A stretch of 64,000 bases of DNA from Enterobacter sp. RIT418 (GCF_003057745.1 NZ_QBJD02000003.1:1-64000); one strand, 5' to 3'; shown: positions 1 through 9,887, counted from the stretch's first letter. Translations and numbers: made by a program. The notes: a model not told the origin generated them from the sequence alone.

Positions 1-99
1 GTCCGGGGTTAAGTCCTTGTAGTCCTTGCAGGCCAGCTCGCAGGTTTTGCACCCGGTGCAGCGGCTGGAATCAATAAAAAATCCATACTGGGTTGTCAT
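1..99 (-). CDS. ynfG: YnfG/DmsB-like iron-sulfur subunit (partial, N-terminus only)
   Basis: Only the first 33 codons are present; the gene runs off the left edge. The start MTTQYGFFID is followed by a CxxCxxxC ferredoxin motif (residues 14-21), the first cysteine group of the four-cluster electron-transfer subunit of DMSO-reductase-type enzymes. It begins 10 bases after the stop of the catalytic subunit, so the two are co-transcribed. The protein should pass electrons from a membrane anchor to the molybdenum subunit. The family is clear; the choice of ynfG over dmsB rests on the near-identical E. coli YnfG N-terminus and the ynfC-ynfD-ynfE neighbourhood. Confidence 0.85.
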   Translation of the reverse strand, partial: MTTQYGFFIDSSRCTGCKTCELACKDYKDLTPD

Positions 100-109
100 G
101 TGCTATTCC

Positions 110-2548
110 TTACGCCTTCTCGATCTGCACCAGGTTGGTGTGCTGCGGGTTGCCTTTTGCCAGCGGCGACGGGCGATGCGTGGTTAAGGTGTTGATGCAC
201 GAGCCGTGGTCTACGCGATCCCCGTTCATGTTGGCATCGTGCCAGGCGCCCTGGCCCATGGCGCTGACGCCCGGCATGATGCGCGGCGTCACTTTTGCCG
301 GAATGCGCAGCTCGCCGCGGTCGTTGTAGACGCGAACCATATCGCCGTTCTTAATGCCGCGTTTTTCGGCGTCGACAGGGTTTAGCCACACCTCCTGACG
401 GCAGGCGGCCTGTAGCACGTCGATATTGCCGTAGCTGGAGTGGGTGCGGGCCTTGAAGTGGAAGCCGAACAGCTGCAGCGGATAGGTGCTGCGCTCAGGC
501 GCGTCCCAGCCGTCGAAGGTCGAGGCATAGACCGGCAGCGGGCTGATGGTTTCGTCTTTTTCCAGCTCCCAGGTGCTGGCGATGCTGGCCAGCCTGCTGG
601 AGTAGATCTCAATTTTGCCCGACGGCGTTTTCAGCGGATTGGCCTGCGGATCTTCGCGGAATTTCCTGTAAGCGACAAAATGCCCGTTCGGGTCTTTGCG
701 CTTGTAAATTCCCATTTGCTTGAGCTCTTCGTAAGACGGAAGCGCCGGATCTTTCTCGAGCATTTTGGCGTAAAGGAATTGCAGCCACTGGGCCTGCGTG
801 CGGCCTTCCGTAAACTGCTGATGCACGTCCGGGCCGAGGCGTTTTGCCACTTCGCTCATGATCCAGTAGATCGGCTTGCGCTCAAACTTCGGCGCGGTGA
901 CCGGCTGCAGGAAAATCAGATACCCCATGTTTCCGGCATAGTCGTTAGGAATAATGTCTTCCTGTTCAACGGTCATCAGGTCCGGCAGGAGTATGTCGGC
1001 ATACTTTGCCGAAGAGGTCATAAAGTTGTCGATGACCACAATCATTTCGCACTTGCTCTCGTCCTGCAAAATGTCGTGGGTCTTGTTAATGTCGGAATGC
1101 TGGTTGGTGATGGTATTACCGGCATAGTTCCAGATGAACTTGATGGGCACGTCAAGCTTGTCTTTACCGCGCACGCCGTCGCGGGTGGCGGTCATTTCGG
1201 GCCCGCGGGCGATGGCGTCCGTCCAGCTAAAGCATGAAATCTGCGTTTTCACCGGGTTATCCGGCAGCGGCATACGCTCGATGGTGATGGTGTAGGTGGA
1301 TTCGCGCGCGCCGCTGTTGCCGCCGTTAATCCCGACGTTGCCGGTTAAGATCGGCAGCATGGCGATGGCGCGAGAGGTGAGCTCACCGTTTGCCTGGCGC
1401 TGCGGGCCCCAGCCCTGGCAGATATAGGCCGGTTTTGCGGTGCCGATTTCGCGCGCCAGCTTGATAATACGGTCGGCGGGGATGCCGGTGATGCGCGAGG
1501 CCCACTCCGGCGTTTTCGCCGTGCCGTCTTCGCCCTGGCCGAGGATATAGGCTTTATAGTGGCCGTTGGCGGGTGCGCCTTCCGGCAGCGTTTTTTCGTC
1601 ATAGCCGACGCAGTACCTGTCGAGGAAAGGCTGGTCGACGAGGTTTTCGTTAATCAACACCCACGCGATGCCCGCGACCAGCGCCGCGTCGGTGCCCGGA
1701 CGAATCGGGACCCACTCGTCTTCGCGCCCGGCAGCGGTGTCGGTATAGCGCGGATCGATAACGATCATCCGGGCATTAGAGCGCTCGCGCGCCTGCTCAA
1801 GGTAATAGGTGATCCCGCCGCCGCTCATGCGCGTTTCGGCCGGGTTGTTGCCGAACATCACCACCAGCTTCGTGTTTTCGATGTCCGAGGTGCTGTTGCC
1901 GTCATTGCTGCCGTAGGTGTACGGCATGGCGCAGGCAATTTGCGCGGTGCTGTAGGTGCCGTAATGGCTCAGGAAGCCGCCGTAGCAGTTCATGAGGCGC
2001 GCCACCAGCGAGGCGTAAGGCGAGGAGCGGGTGATGTTACCGCCGACGATGCCGGACGAGTAGTTAATGTAGACCGCTTCGTTACCGTACTTTTCCACCA
2101 CCCCCTTCAGGCTGGCGGCTAGCGTGTCCAGCGCTTCATCCCAGCTGATGCGCTCAAACTTGCCTTCGCCGCGCTTGCCCACGCGCTTCATCGGGTAGTT
2201 GAGGCGGTCAGGATGATTGATGCGACGGCGAATAGACCGTCCGCGCAGGCAGGCGCGAACCTGATGATTGCCGTAAATATCATCCCCGGTATTGTCCGTT
2301 TCGACCCAATACACCTCGTCGTCACGAACGTGCAGGCGTAGCGCACAGCGGCTGCCGCAGTTAACGGAGCAGGCTCCCCAGACGACCTTATCTTCAGAAG
2401 GGTGAACGGCGCTTTGCACCGCCGCCGCCGCGCTTTTTAAGCCGAAAGGTAACGAAATCCCGCCCGCGGCGAGGGCGAGCGATCCTATAGCGGTGGATTT
2501 AACCAGAGAACGGCGGCTAATGCCGCCGTGATGTTCAACATCAGACAT
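110..2548 (-). CDS. ynfE: Tat-exported DMSO/selenate reductase-family molybdoenzyme, catalytic subunit (YnfE/YnfF)
   Basis: This 812-residue protein is a DmsA paralogue. A twin-arginine signal (SRRSLVK, Arg12-Arg13) precedes a hydrophobic stretch. Cys60, Cys64, Cys68 and Cys100 form the [4Fe-4S] site at the N-terminus, and GTYSTAQ near residue 200 carries the serine expected to ligate molybdenum. The molybdopterin-guanine-dinucleotide folds fill the rest. Length fits the E. coli YnfE/YnfF pair, of which only one copy is present here. Family members reduce S- or N-oxides or selenate at the periplasmic face during anaerobic growth; the actual substrate cannot be read from the sequence. It is first in an operon with ynfG, and an FNR-like site lies upstream. 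Confidence 0.92.
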   Translation of the reverse strand: MSDVEHHGGISRRSLVKSTAIGSLALAAGGISLPFGLKSAAAAVQSAVHPSEDKVVWGACSVNCGSRCALRLHVRDDEVYWVETDNTGDDIYGNHQVRACLRGRSIRRRINHPDRLNYPMKRVGKRGEGKFERISWDEALDTLAASLKGVVEKYGNEAVYINYSSGIVGGNITRSSPYASLVARLMNCYGGFLSHYGTYSTAQIACAMPYTYGSNDGNSTSDIENTKLVVMFGNNPAETRMSGGGITYYLEQARERSNARMIVIDPRYTDTAAGREDEWVPIRPGTDAALVAGIAWVLINENLVDQPFLDRYCVGYDEKTLPEGAPANGHYKAYILGQGEDGTAKTPEWASRITGIPADRIIKLAREIGTAKPAYICQGWGPQRQANGELTSRAIAMLPILTGNVGINGGNSGARESTYTITIERMPLPDNPVKTQISCFSWTDAIARGPEMTATRDGVRGKDKLDVPIKFIWNYAGNTITNQHSDINKTHDILQDESKCEMIVVIDNFMTSSAKYADILLPDLMTVEQEDIIPNDYAGNMGYLIFLQPVTAPKFERKPIYWIMSEVAKRLGPDVHQQFTEGRTQAQWLQFLYAKMLEKDPALPSYEELKQMGIYKRKDPNGHFVAYRKFREDPQANPLKTPSGKIEIYSSRLASIASTWELEKDETISPLPVYASTFDGWDAPERSTYPLQLFGFHFKARTHSSYGNIDVLQAACRQEVWLNPVDAEKRGIKNGDMVRVYNDRGELRIPAKVTPRIMPGVSAMGQGAWHDANMNGDRVDHGSCINTLTTHRPSPLAKGNPQHTNLVQIEKA

Positions 2549-2643
2549 GACTCACCCCATCATTGATAGTCGTATTATTTTCGCCCGTGATGATAATCGG
2601 GCTAATGGTGGGGTGAATGGTACTTATTTGGAGGTATTAAATA

Positions 2644-2657
2644 TTAATCCTCGTCAA
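2644..2657 (-). promoter_or_regulatory. FNR-like site upstream of ynfE-like gene
   Basis: On the minus strand TTGAC-GAGG-ATTAA matches the FNR consensus TTGAT-N4-ATCAA at 8 of 10 positions. A possible -10 (TACCAT, minus strand, 2617-2622) is centred 31 bases downstream, close to the class II spacing. E. coli ynfEFGH is activated by FNR, which makes the site plausible, but the match is imperfect and unproven. Confidence 0.4.
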
Positions 2658-2680
2658 TTCAAGGGTATTGATGGGCAATT

Positions 2681-2986
2681 TTATTGCGGTTCTGCGGGCG
2701 CGTTCTCCTGGGTGCCCGCGCCGCCTGCCGTTTCGTTGCCGCCGCCTGTGCGGGTGTACAAAATCTTGAAGGTGTCGTTGGCGCAATGCCCAACAACCTG
2801 CGCGTCAGGACGATCCGCCTGATCGTTTGGCACGATGTTGAGGGTAAAGCCAGATTCCGGCACGCCGTTATTGATAATTTTCTGCTGAATATCGCTCTTA
2901 ACGCGTTCGCAGGAATTCGGGGCGGCCAGAAGGGCCGGTGAAGCGCTCATTAGCAGCAGGGCGGTAATCCAGGGTAACCGTTTCAT
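2681..2986 (-). CDS. ynfD: YnfD, small periplasmic DUF1161 protein
   Basis: The protein has 101 residues with an N-terminal signal peptide (MKRLPWITALLLMSASPALLA) and two cysteines in the mature part typical of DUF1161. An AAAGGAG ribosome site sits just upstream of the ATG. The C-terminus is rich in Gly, Ala, Pro and Glu. The order ynfC-ynfD-ynfE is that of E. coli. Its function is unknown in the family; I infer only that it is exported. Confidence 0.85.
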   Translation of the reverse strand: MKRLPWITALLLMSASPALLAAPNSCERVKSDIQQKIINNGVPESGFTLNIVPNDQADRPDAQVVGHCANDTFKILYTRTGGGNETAGGAGTQENAPAEPQ

Positions 2987-3091
2987 CTTTAGCTCCTTTT
3001 ATCTGTGTGTAGATTAATTTTAGCAGGGTTCGTGTAAACATCTGTATTTGCTAATATGATTGGGAATAATCTCCCTGTATCGGTACATGAC

Positions 3092-3802
3092 GTGAAGAAA
3101 TATGCAGCAATAACGCTTCTGGCAGCGGCGCTGGCAGGCTGTGACAACAGCTCCGCACCGCTGTCGTTTACGCCTGAAATGGCGAGTTTCTCAAATGAGT
3201 TTGATTTTGATCCCCTTCGCGGGCCGGTCAAAGACTTTTCCCAGACGCTTATCAACGACAAGGGCGAAGTTTCCAAGCGCGTGACGGGGTCGATGTCCAC
3301 CGAAGGGTGCTTTGATACCCTCGAGCTTCACGATCTGGAGGCTAATACCGGCGTTGCGCTGGTGCTGGACGCTAACTTCTACGTGGATGCGGAAACCCAG
3401 GAGCGAAAGGTGAAGCTTCAGGGCAAATGCCAGCTGGCCGAACTGCCGTCGGCGGGCGTGACGTGGGAGACCGACGACAGCGGTTTTGTGGTCGCCGCGC
3501 ACGGCAAAGAGATGGAAGTGAAATATCGCTACGACGCGGACGGCTATCCGCTGGGCAAAACGACCGTCTCCGGCGACCAGCACCTGTCCGTCCAGGCCAT
3601 TCCGTCCAAGGACCTTCGCAAGCGTATGGATTACACCGCCGTAAGCACGCTGAATGAAAAACCGCTGGGGAACGTGACGCAAAGCTGCGATTACGATCGC
3701 CATAACAACCCGGTTAGCTGCGATTTGCTGATCGTGGACGACAGCGTTAAACCCGCCGTTGAGCGCAAGTACACCATTAAAAACAGCATTGATTACTATT
3801 AA
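3092..3802 (+). CDS. ynfC: YnfC, UPF0257 lipoprotein
   Basis: A lipoprotein of 236 residues. The reading frame is open from an upstream ATG at 3056, but I chose the GTG at 3092 because it gives a normal lipoprotein signal: KKYAAITLLAAALAGC, with Cys17 as the lipidated residue. The rest matches the E. coli YnfC family over its full length. It is divergent from ynfD. No biochemical function is known; a cell-envelope location is inferred from the lipobox. Confidence 0.85.
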   Translation: MKKYAAITLLAAALAGCDNSSAPLSFTPEMASFSNEFDFDPLRGPVKDFSQTLINDKGEVSKRVTGSMSTEGCFDTLELHDLEANTGVALVLDANFYVDAETQERKVKLQGKCQLAELPSAGVTWETDDSGFVVAAHGKEMEVKYRYDADGYPLGKTTVSGDQHLSVQAIPSKDLRKRMDYTAVSTLNEKPLGNVTQSCDYDRHNNPVSCDLLIVDDSVKPAVERKYTIKNSIDYY

Positions 3803-3854
3803 TGTCTGCCGTGCAAAAATGGCTCGAGGTGAATAGCGGCACCGCAAAACAGAA

Positions 3855-3880
3855 AATAGCGCTCAAAGATGAGCGCTATT
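3855..3880. terminator. Hairpin after ynfC
   Basis: AATAGCGCTC and GAGCGCTATT form a 10-bp perfect stem with a six-base loop about 50 bases after the ynfC stop. No strong T-run follows on the plus strand. On the minus strand the stem runs into TTTTCTGTTTT. Confidence 0.55.
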
Positions 3881-4441
3881 AATATTATTGAGCCTGACGC
3901 CTCCTGGTAATTATCTTTTTATCGATGCGAAATGAACTGCATATAAGCGCAATATTCTACGGGCTTATTTCACTTTAAGCTGGCGAGAATGATTTTCTTT
4001 CAGTCAGGCGCGTTATTATTGCACCCGTCGTTGGCTTTTAATCAGTGCCTCGCTTATTTGTTTGTTTTATATATTCGCTAATAAATACAGTTGGTTATGT
4101 ATTGCAGGGTGCTGGACTGTATTTCGGTTTTTTATGCGACGCCGGGGTTATGGCCTGCGTGGCACCATGCGTTAAATTAATTCGGCTCGCGTTGTGATAA
4201 TTCCCGTCAGGTTGTTATTTCATAATGTAGCAATTATCCTAGCCGCCGCTATCGCATACATTATTTCCATCTGCGTTATCAACATCATGACCTATTTCCG
4301 CACGCTGGCTATTTGAGCCAGGGCGCTGGCATGGATGATATTCCGTGCCTTTCAGGGACGGAAGTCAGCCTCGGGCATGTGCCCGGTTAATAAACCTGAA
4401 TAATCAGGTTCAATCAGTCATTCATTGAATGAGGAGCATAA
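3881..4441 (+). promoter_or_regulatory. Long leader/promoter region of the gfc capsule operon with JUMPstart/ops-like element
   Basis: There is no gene in these 561 bases. The first half is AT-rich, as expected for an H-NS-bound promoter region. A 30-base stretch at 4304-4333 (GCTGGCTATTTGAGCCAGGG, then CGCTGGCATG) resembles the JUMPstart element of polysaccharide operons. Its GGCGCTGGCATG agrees with the RfaH-recruiting ops core GGCGGTAGCGTG at 9 of 12 positions. CTGGCT/AGCCAG within it can pair. Further hairpins lie at 4375-4385, 4393-4410 (AACCTG/CAGGTT) and 4418-4432 (TCATTCA/TGAATGA), the last touching the gfcA ribosome site. RfaH control is inferred. Confidence 0.5.
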
Positions 4442-4702
4442 ATGAAAAAGACGCTTTGTGCAGTTCTGGCTGCGCTGACCCTGGCAGCAGCAGCGCCATC
4501 CGCTGTTGCCGCCGGTGAAGCGGCCGCGGGCACCACGGCCGCAACCGCAGGGACCACCGGAGGCGTAGCCGCCGGCGCAGTCGGGGCCGCAACCGTTGCG
4601 GGCGTAACTGCCGCCGTTGGCCTCGCGGCGCTGGCCGTCGTTGCGGCTACCGACAGCAGCAACGGTTCGCCAAACACCACCACTACGACCGCCACGCGTT
4701 AA
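4442..4702 (+). CDS. gfcA: GfcA, small Thr/Ala-rich secreted or inner-membrane protein
   Basis: An 86-residue protein with a signal sequence, a Gly/Ala/Thr-rich middle, a hydrophobic segment (about residues 45-66) and a threonine-rich tail TTTTTATR. This pattern is that of E. coli GfcA (YmcD), and the following six genes are in gfc order. A GAGGAG ribosome site lies five bases before the ATG. The related YjbE is the first gene of the paralogous yjb operon, but the etp-etk genes downstream decide for gfc. The molecular role is unknown. Confidence 0.85.
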   Translation: MKKTLCAVLAALTLAAAAPSAVAAGEAAAGTTAATAGTTGGVAAGAVGAATVAGVTAAVGLAALAVVAATDSSNGSPNTTTTTATR

Positions 4703-4735
4703 GGCGGTCTGCGAAGGGTGATACACCCGCGCCCG

Positions 4736-4767
4736 TTACCCGGCGCGCAGTTTGCGCCGGGTAATTT
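4736..4767 (+). terminator. Strong hairpin between gfcA and gfcB (possible attenuator)
   Basis: TTACCCGGCGC and GCGCCGGGTAA make an 11-bp perfect stem with a seven-base loop, followed only by TTT. It could lower transcription into gfcB or protect the gfcA message end, making gfcA more abundant than the rest of the operon. Confidence 0.6.
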
Positions 4768-4803
4768 ACCCCTGATGCATTGGATCATTGAGAAGGACTG
4801 ACG

Positions 4804-5448
4804 GTGCGAATACTCATTTTTTCCCTGACGGGGCTGTTTCTGCAAGGGTGTACGCCCAGCCAGCAAAGCATGGTGGAGACCTTCTCGGCTTCGCTGCGCG
4901 GCGCGCCGGACGTCACCGTAGCGGATGACGACATACAGTCCCTGCCGTACTCAACGATGTACCTGCGCCTGAACGGCGGCCAGCGCATTTTTGTGGTGCT
5001 CGGCTATCGGGAAAATGGCCTCGACAAATGGCTGACTCAGGATCGCGCAGTCATCGTGACCCGCAGCGGACGGCTGGTCAAAACCGTAGGCCTGCGCAGC
5101 AACCTTCTTGAAGTAACCAACCTTGACGGCGATCCGCTGATGAACGCCGCAAGACTGCACAACGGCGCGCGGTGGCAGCGCGACGTGCGCTGGAGCGAAG
5201 AGGGCGAATCGCGTTCCGCCAGGCTGATCTCGACGTTTACCCCCGCAGGCGACGCCGCGCTGACGATTGCCGGCCAGCGCGTGGACACGCAGGTCTGGCG
5301 GGAAAGCGTGCGTGCGTCCGTGCCGCAGCGCGAATGGCAAAACACCTTCTGGATTGAGAAAACAACCGGGCTGGTTCGTCAGAGCCAGCAGATGATTGGC
5401 GCAGGCGTATTGCCCGCAGAAACGATGCTCCTGAAACCTATCCCATGA
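4804..5448 (+). CDS. gfcB: GfcB, YjbF-family outer-membrane lipoprotein
   Basis: A 214-residue protein starting with GTG (AAGGA lies about 8 bases upstream). MRILIFSLTGLFLQGC is a short lipoprotein signal with Cys16 lipidated. The rest matches the YjbF/GfcB family. Its end overlaps gfcC by four bases (ATGA), so the two are translationally coupled. GfcB is needed for group 4 capsule assembly in enteropathogenic E. coli; its exact step is not known. Confidence 0.88.
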   Translation: MRILIFSLTGLFLQGCTPSQQSMVETFSASLRGAPDVTVADDDIQSLPYSTMYLRLNGGQRIFVVLGYRENGLDKWLTQDRAVIVTRSGRLVKTVGLRSNLLEVTNLDGDPLMNAARLHNGARWQRDVRWSEEGESRSARLISTFTPAGDAALTIAGQRVDTQVWRESVRASVPQREWQNTFWIEKTTGLVRQSQQMIGAGVLPAETMLLKPIP

Positions 5449-6176
5449 ATATGCGATTCACGCTGCCGATCGGCATTTTACTTTTCGCCACCTGCGCCGG
5501 TGCGGCAGAGCAGAACGTGGTGATGCTCTACGGACCGGATGCAGAGCGGCCGATCGCGATAGAGGGCAAGCGGCGCCTCGCCGAACTCGTGACGTCGCCG
5601 GAGGTGAGCGCCAGCGCCTGGTGGCCCGGCGCGATCCTCACAACCGATCGGGCAAACCGGGAGGCCAACGCCCTGCGGCAGCGTGTGTTAGGCGATCTCG
5701 CCCGCTGGGAGCTACGGGCAGACGCGCCGCTGGCCGCCACGCTGCGCAGCGTGCGTGAACAGCTGGCCCGCCGCGCGGTGGTTGGCCGTCTGTTTGTGGA
5801 ACTCGACCCTGACGCCGTGCGTACTCAGCCCGAAGCCAACCTTCGCCTTCAGGGGCAGTACCGGCTTCACCTTACGCCGCGACCCGACGCGGTGACGCTG
5901 CTTGGCGCGGTTGATTTACCGGGTCCACAGCCCTGGCGGCCGGGGGCGAGCGTTCGCGACTATCTGAAAGGACGCGCTTTTTTGGCCGGGGCTAACACCC
6001 ACAGCGTCACGATTATCTCGCCTTCCGGGAAGAAGAGCCTCGCGCCGATCGCGCTCTGGAACGCGCGCCATCGCGAAGCGGAGCCCGGCAGCCTGATTTG
6101 GGTTGGTCTTGCCGAAGACGACCGTGGCCTGAATGCGCAGATTATTCGCCTGCTGGCACAGCGGGAGAACAAATAA
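5445..6176 (+). CDS. gfcC: GfcC, periplasmic capsule-assembly protein
   Basis: A 243-residue protein with signal peptide [20 protein letters not shown]. It belongs to the GfcC/YjbG family, which has beta-grasp domains related to the Wza export-channel domains and a C-terminal helix; the Leu/Arg-rich end ([12 protein letters not shown]) fits that helix. It overlaps gfcB by four bases and gfcD by one (TAATG). It probably acts in the periplasm with GfcD and the GfcE channel. Confidence 0.88.
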   Translation: MNMRFTLPIGILLFATCAGAAEQNVVMLYGPDAERPIAIEGKRRLAELVTSPEVSASAWWPGAILTTDRANREANALRQRVLGDLARWELRADAPLAATLRSVREQLARRAVVGRLFVELDPDAVRTQPEANLRLQGQYRLHLTPRPDAVTLLGAVDLPGPQPWRPGASVRDYLKGRAFLAGANTHSVTIISPSGKKSLAPIALWNARHREAEPGSLIWVGLAEDDRGLNAQIIRLLAQRENK

Positions 6177-8269
6177 TGAAAAAACAGATGCTTTTGAGCT
6201 GCCTGGCGGCAGCCGTTTCCGGCGCGTGCTATGCGCAAACGGACACCTTCCCGGACCCCGTTGGCCCGTCGCAGTCGGATTTTGGCGGCACCGGCCTGAT
6301 GCAAATGCCCACCGCCCGCCTTGCGCGCGAAGGGGAGTTCAGCCTCGGCTATCGCGATAACGACCAGTATCGCTTTTACTCAGCGTCGGTCGCGCTGTTC
6401 CCATGGCTGGAAGGCACCGTTCGCTATACCGACGTCCGCACCCGCCGCTACAGCGGCAACCCGGACTTCAGCGGCGACCAGAGCTACAAGGATAAATCCT
6501 TCGATTTCAAGGTTCGGCTGTGGGAAGAATCGACGTGGCTGCCGCAGGCGGCGCTGGGCAAGCGGGATATCGCCGGAACCGGCCTGTTTGACGGCGAGTA
6601 TCTCGCGGCGAGCAAAATGGCGGGTCCGTTCGATCTGACGGCCGGTATCGCATGGGGATATCCGGGCAACCGCGGCAACGTCAGCAACCCGTTCTGCCAG
6701 GTTAGCGATCGATACTGCACCCGCCCCGAACTGCACGATGCGGGCGACGTAAGCTTTAGCGAGATGTTTCGCGGCCCGGCGGCAATTTTCGCAGGCGTGG
6801 AATACCAGACGCCGTGGCACCCGCTGCGCCTGAAGCTGGAGTACGACGGCAACGACTATAAGCACGATTTTGCTGGCGTAATTAAGCAGTCCAGCCCCTT
6901 TAACGTTGGCATGGTTTACCGCGCCGCCGAGTGGGCGGACCTGATGCTGAGCGTCGAGCGCGGCAACACGCTGACGTTTGGCTTTACGCTTCGCACCAAT
7001 TTTAACGATCTGCGCCCCGCGCTGCGTGACAGCCCGAAGCCGGAATACCAGCCTGCGCCAGAAACCGCCGGGCTACAGTATACCTCCGTTGCCAGCCAGC
7101 TTACGGCGCTGAAATACAGCGCCGGATTTGACGCCCCGGAAATACGCCAGAGCGGCAGCACGCTCCACCTGAGCGGCGAGCAATACCGCTACCGCGATCC
7201 GCGCGAGGCCGTCGACCGCGCCAACCGCATTCTGATGAACACCCTTCCGCAGGGGGTTGAGACCCTGAGCGTAACGCAGATGCGCAACCACCTGCCGATG
7301 GTGACGACCGAAACGCAGGTCGCCAGCCTGCGCCAGCGGCTTGAGGGATACCCAATCGGGCAGGAAAAGCCGCTGGTGCAGCGGCGCGTCGAGCCGGTGG
7401 ATTTTTCCGCGTGGGGCCGCGGCTACCGCATCCGGGAGAGTCGCTTCAGTTATTCCCTGTCGCCAACGCTGGCGCAGTCGCTCGGCGGCCCGGAGGATTT
7501 CTATATGTTCCAGGTGGGGATGCTGGCAAGCGCCAGCTACTGGCTGACGGACGGCTGGCTTATCGACGGCGGGGTGTTCGCCAATCTCTACAACAACTAC
7601 GACAAATTTAACTCGTCGCTGCTGCCCGCGGACTCCACGCTGCCGCGGGTAAGAACCCATATCCGCGACTATGTTGCCAACGACGTTTACGTCAGCAATC
7701 TGCAAAGCAACGCCATTCGCCGCCTCGGCTCGGGCTTCTACGGCCAGCTTTACGGCGGCTACCTCGAGACGATGTACGGCGGCGTGGGAGGGGAAGTCTT
7801 GTACCGCCCGCTGGACGCCAGCTGGGCGCTGGGAGTGGACGTGAACTACGTCAAACAGCGCGACTGGAACAACATGATGCGCTTTACCGATTACGCCGCG
7901 CCGACCGGGTTTATCACCGCTTACTGGAACCCGCCGCAGGTCAACTCGGTGCTGATGAAGCTGAGCGTTGGCCAGTATCTGGCGAAAGACAAAGGCGCCA
8001 CGCTGGATATCGCCCGGCGCTTTGACAGCGGCATCACCGTGGGCGTGTGGGCGGCGAAAAGCAACGTCTCGAAAGAGGATTACGGCGAGGGCGGATTCAG
8101 CAAAGGCTTCTATGTCTCCGTGCCGCTGGATCTGATGACCATTTCGCCGAACCGCAACCGGGCCGTAGTCTCCTGGACGCCGCTCACCCGCGACGGGGGG
8201 CAAATGCTCAACCGCAAATACCCGCTCTACGGCATGACCGCTGAACGCGAAACGCCCGTGGGGCAATGA
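6176..8269 (+). CDS. gfcD: GfcD, YjbH-family outer-membrane beta-barrel protein
   Basis: A 697-residue protein starting at the ATG that overlaps the gfcC stop; the open frame extends further upstream but only this start gives the signal peptide [20 protein letters not shown]. The mature protein opens with a segment typical of YjbH/YmcA ([14 protein letters not shown]) and has alternating aromatic/polar stretches expected of beta strands. It is the largest gene of the operon and is thought to be an outer-membrane partner for polysaccharide secretion. Confidence 0.88.
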   Translation: MKKQMLLSCLAAAVSGACYAQTDTFPDPVGPSQSDFGGTGLMQMPTARLAREGEFSLGYRDNDQYRFYSASVALFPWLEGTVRYTDVRTRRYSGNPDFSGDQSYKDKSFDFKVRLWEESTWLPQAALGKRDIAGTGLFDGEYLAASKMAGPFDLTAGIAWGYPGNRGNVSNPFCQVSDRYCTRPELHDAGDVSFSEMFRGPAAIFAGVEYQTPWHPLRLKLEYDGNDYKHDFAGVIKQSSPFNVGMVYRAAEWADLMLSVERGNTLTFGFTLRTNFNDLRPALRDSPKPEYQPAPETAGLQYTSVASQLTALKYSAGFDAPEIRQSGSTLHLSGEQYRYRDPREAVDRANRILMNTLPQGVETLSVTQMRNHLPMVTTETQVASLRQRLEGYPIGQEKPLVQRRVEPVDFSAWGRGYRIRESRFSYSLSPTLAQSLGGPEDFYMFQVGMLASASYWLTDGWLIDGGVFANLYNNYDKFNSSLLPADSTLPRVRTHIRDYVANDVYVSNLQSNAIRRLGSGFYGQLYGGYLETMYGGVGGEVLYRPLDASWALGVDVNYVKQRDWNNMMRFTDYAAPTGFITAYWNPPQVNSVLMKLSVGQYLAKDKGATLDIARRFDSGITVGVWAAKSNVSKEDYGEGGFSKGFYVSVPLDLMTISPNRNRAVVSWTPLTRDGGQMLNRKYPLYGMTAERETPVGQ

Positions 8270-8299
8270 CCCTGAACACCTGATAAATGATAGTGAGAA

Positions 8300-9439
8300 A
8301 TGAAAAAGCGAACGTTTAAATTTTCCCTGCTGGGCCTGACGCTCGTGACGCTAAGCGGCTGTGCGGTCGTACCGGGCCAGGGGCTGAGCACGCGCGGTAA
8401 AGACGTCATTGAGCTGCCGGACAGCAGCGACGACCTCAATAAAATGGTTAACGTTTACCCGCTGACGCCGGGGCTAATCGACAGGCTTCGCCCGCAGCAG
8501 GTTACCGCGCGCGCCAATCCGCTGCTGGATGAACAGCTGGCGCAGTATGAGTACCGCATCGGCGTCGGCGACGTGCTGATGGTGACCGTCTGGGATCACC
8601 CGGAGCTGACGACCCCCGCAGGCCAGTACCGCAGCGCCAGCGACACTGGCAACTGGGTGAACGCCGACGGGACGATTTTTTACCCGTATATCGGCCGGCT
8701 GAAGGTGGCGGGTAAAACGCTGACGCAGGTTCGCGCCGAGATTACCTCGCGTCTGGACAAGGTGATCGAAAGCCCGCAGGTGGACGTCAGCATCGCCGCG
8801 TTCCGCTCGCAGAAAACCTACGTGACGGGCGAAGTGGCGAAGTCCGGCCAGCAGCCCATCACCAACATTCCCCTGACGGTGATGGACGCGATTAACGCCG
8901 CGGGCGGCCTGACCGCCGACGCCGACTGGCGCAACGTGGTGCTTACCCATCAGGGGCAGGACACCAAAATCTCGCTGTATGCCTTAATGCAGCGCGGCGA
9001 CCTGACCCAGAACAAGCTGCTGCACCCTGGCGACATTCTTTTCGTTCCGCGCAATGACGATCTGAAGGTCTTTGTGATGGGCGAAGTGGGTCGCCAGAGC
9101 ACGCTCAAAATGGATCGCAGCGGCATGACGCTGGCGGAAGCGCTGGGCCATGCCGAAGGCGTGAAGCAGGACATGTCCGACGCCAGCGGCGTGTTCGTGA
9201 TCCGCTCGCTGAAGGGCAAGCAGGGCGGCAAGATTGCCAACGTCTACCAGCTCAACGCGAAAGACGCCTCGGCGATGGTGCTGGGCACGGAGTTCCCGCT
9301 TGAGCCTTATGACATCGTGTATGTCACCACCGCGCCGCTGGTGCGCTGGAACCGGGTTATTTCACAGCTGGTGCCAACCATTACCGGCATTCACGACATC
9401 ACGGAAACCGCGCGGTATATCAACTCATGGCCAAACTAA
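8300..9439 (+). CDS. gfcE: GfcE, Wza-family outer-membrane polysaccharide export lipoprotein
   Basis: A 379-residue protein whose signal ends in LSGC (Cys21). It has the Wza order: a poly-export domain (about residues 80-170, beginning [20 protein letters not shown]), two SLBB domains (about 175-340), and a C-terminal segment that in Wza forms the outer-membrane helical barrel. It should make the octameric export channel and work with the Etk kinase across the periplasm. The end overlaps etp by 13 bases. Confidence 0.93.
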   Translation: MKKRTFKFSLLGLTLVTLSGCAVVPGQGLSTRGKDVIELPDSSDDLNKMVNVYPLTPGLIDRLRPQQVTARANPLLDEQLAQYEYRIGVGDVLMVTVWDHPELTTPAGQYRSASDTGNWVNADGTIFYPYIGRLKVAGKTLTQVRAEITSRLDKVIESPQVDVSIAAFRSQKTYVTGEVAKSGQQPITNIPLTVMDAINAAGGLTADADWRNVVLTHQGQDTKISLYALMQRGDLTQNKLLHPGDILFVPRNDDLKVFVMGEVGRQSTLKMDRSGMTLAEALGHAEGVKQDMSDASGVFVIRSLKGKQGGKIANVYQLNAKDASAMVLGTEFPLEPYDIVYVTTAPLVRWNRVISQLVPTITGIHDITETARYINSWPN

Positions 9440-9870
9440 GCTTCCACTCGATTCTGGTGGTCTGCACCGGAAATATTTGCCGCTCACCGACCGGCGAGCG
9501 CCTGCTGCGCCAGATGCTGCCGCACGTGCGGGTTGACTCCGCGGGCACCGCGGGCTTAACCGGGGAACCCGCTGATGCGGTTGCCTGCCAGATTGCGGCG
9601 AAAAACGGCGTCTCTCTGGAGGGCCACGTTGCCCGCAAAACCACCTCTGCGATGCTGCGCGAGTATGACCTGATTCTGGTGATGGAGACCGGGCACATTG
9701 CTCAGGTGACGTCCATGGCGCCGGAAGTGCGCGGCAAGACGCTGTTCTTCGGACAATGGCTTAAGGAAAAAGAGATCCCCGATCCTTACCGGAAAAGCCA
9801 CGAGGCGTTCGAACACGTATACGGCCTGATGCATCGGGCCAGTCAGGAATGGGCGAAAAGGCTCAGCTAA
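9427..9870 (+). CDS. etp: Etp, low-molecular-weight protein-tyrosine phosphatase
   Basis: A 147-residue cytoplasmic phosphatase. The P-loop CTGNICRS (Cys13 to Arg19, CX5R) is near the N-terminus, and the DPY general-acid motif (IPDPYRKS) is near residue 118. It dephosphorylates the Tyr-rich tail of Etk, a cycle needed for capsule export. It overlaps gfcE, and etk starts 17 bases after its stop. Wzb is the paralogue in the colanic acid operon; the gfc context decides for etp. Confidence 0.93.
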   Translation: MAKLSFHSILVVCTGNICRSPTGERLLRQMLPHVRVDSAGTAGLTGEPADAVACQIAAKNGVSLEGHVARKTTSAMLREYDLILVMETGHIAQVTSMAPEVRGKTLFFGQWLKEKEIPDPYRKSHEAFEHVYGLMHRASQEWAKRLS

Positions 9871-9887
9871 TCCACGGAAGCAGTTTT

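Noticed and set aside
440-1237. Long plus-strand reading frame opposite the ynfE-like gene
   Set aside because: It is antisense to a certain molybdoenzyme gene; GC-rich third positions keep the opposite frame open. Its product has no recognisable domain.
7073-8266. 397-codon minus-strand frame opposite gfcD
   Set aside because: Its composition (many His, Arg, Val) is typical of antisense translation of GC-rich coding DNA.
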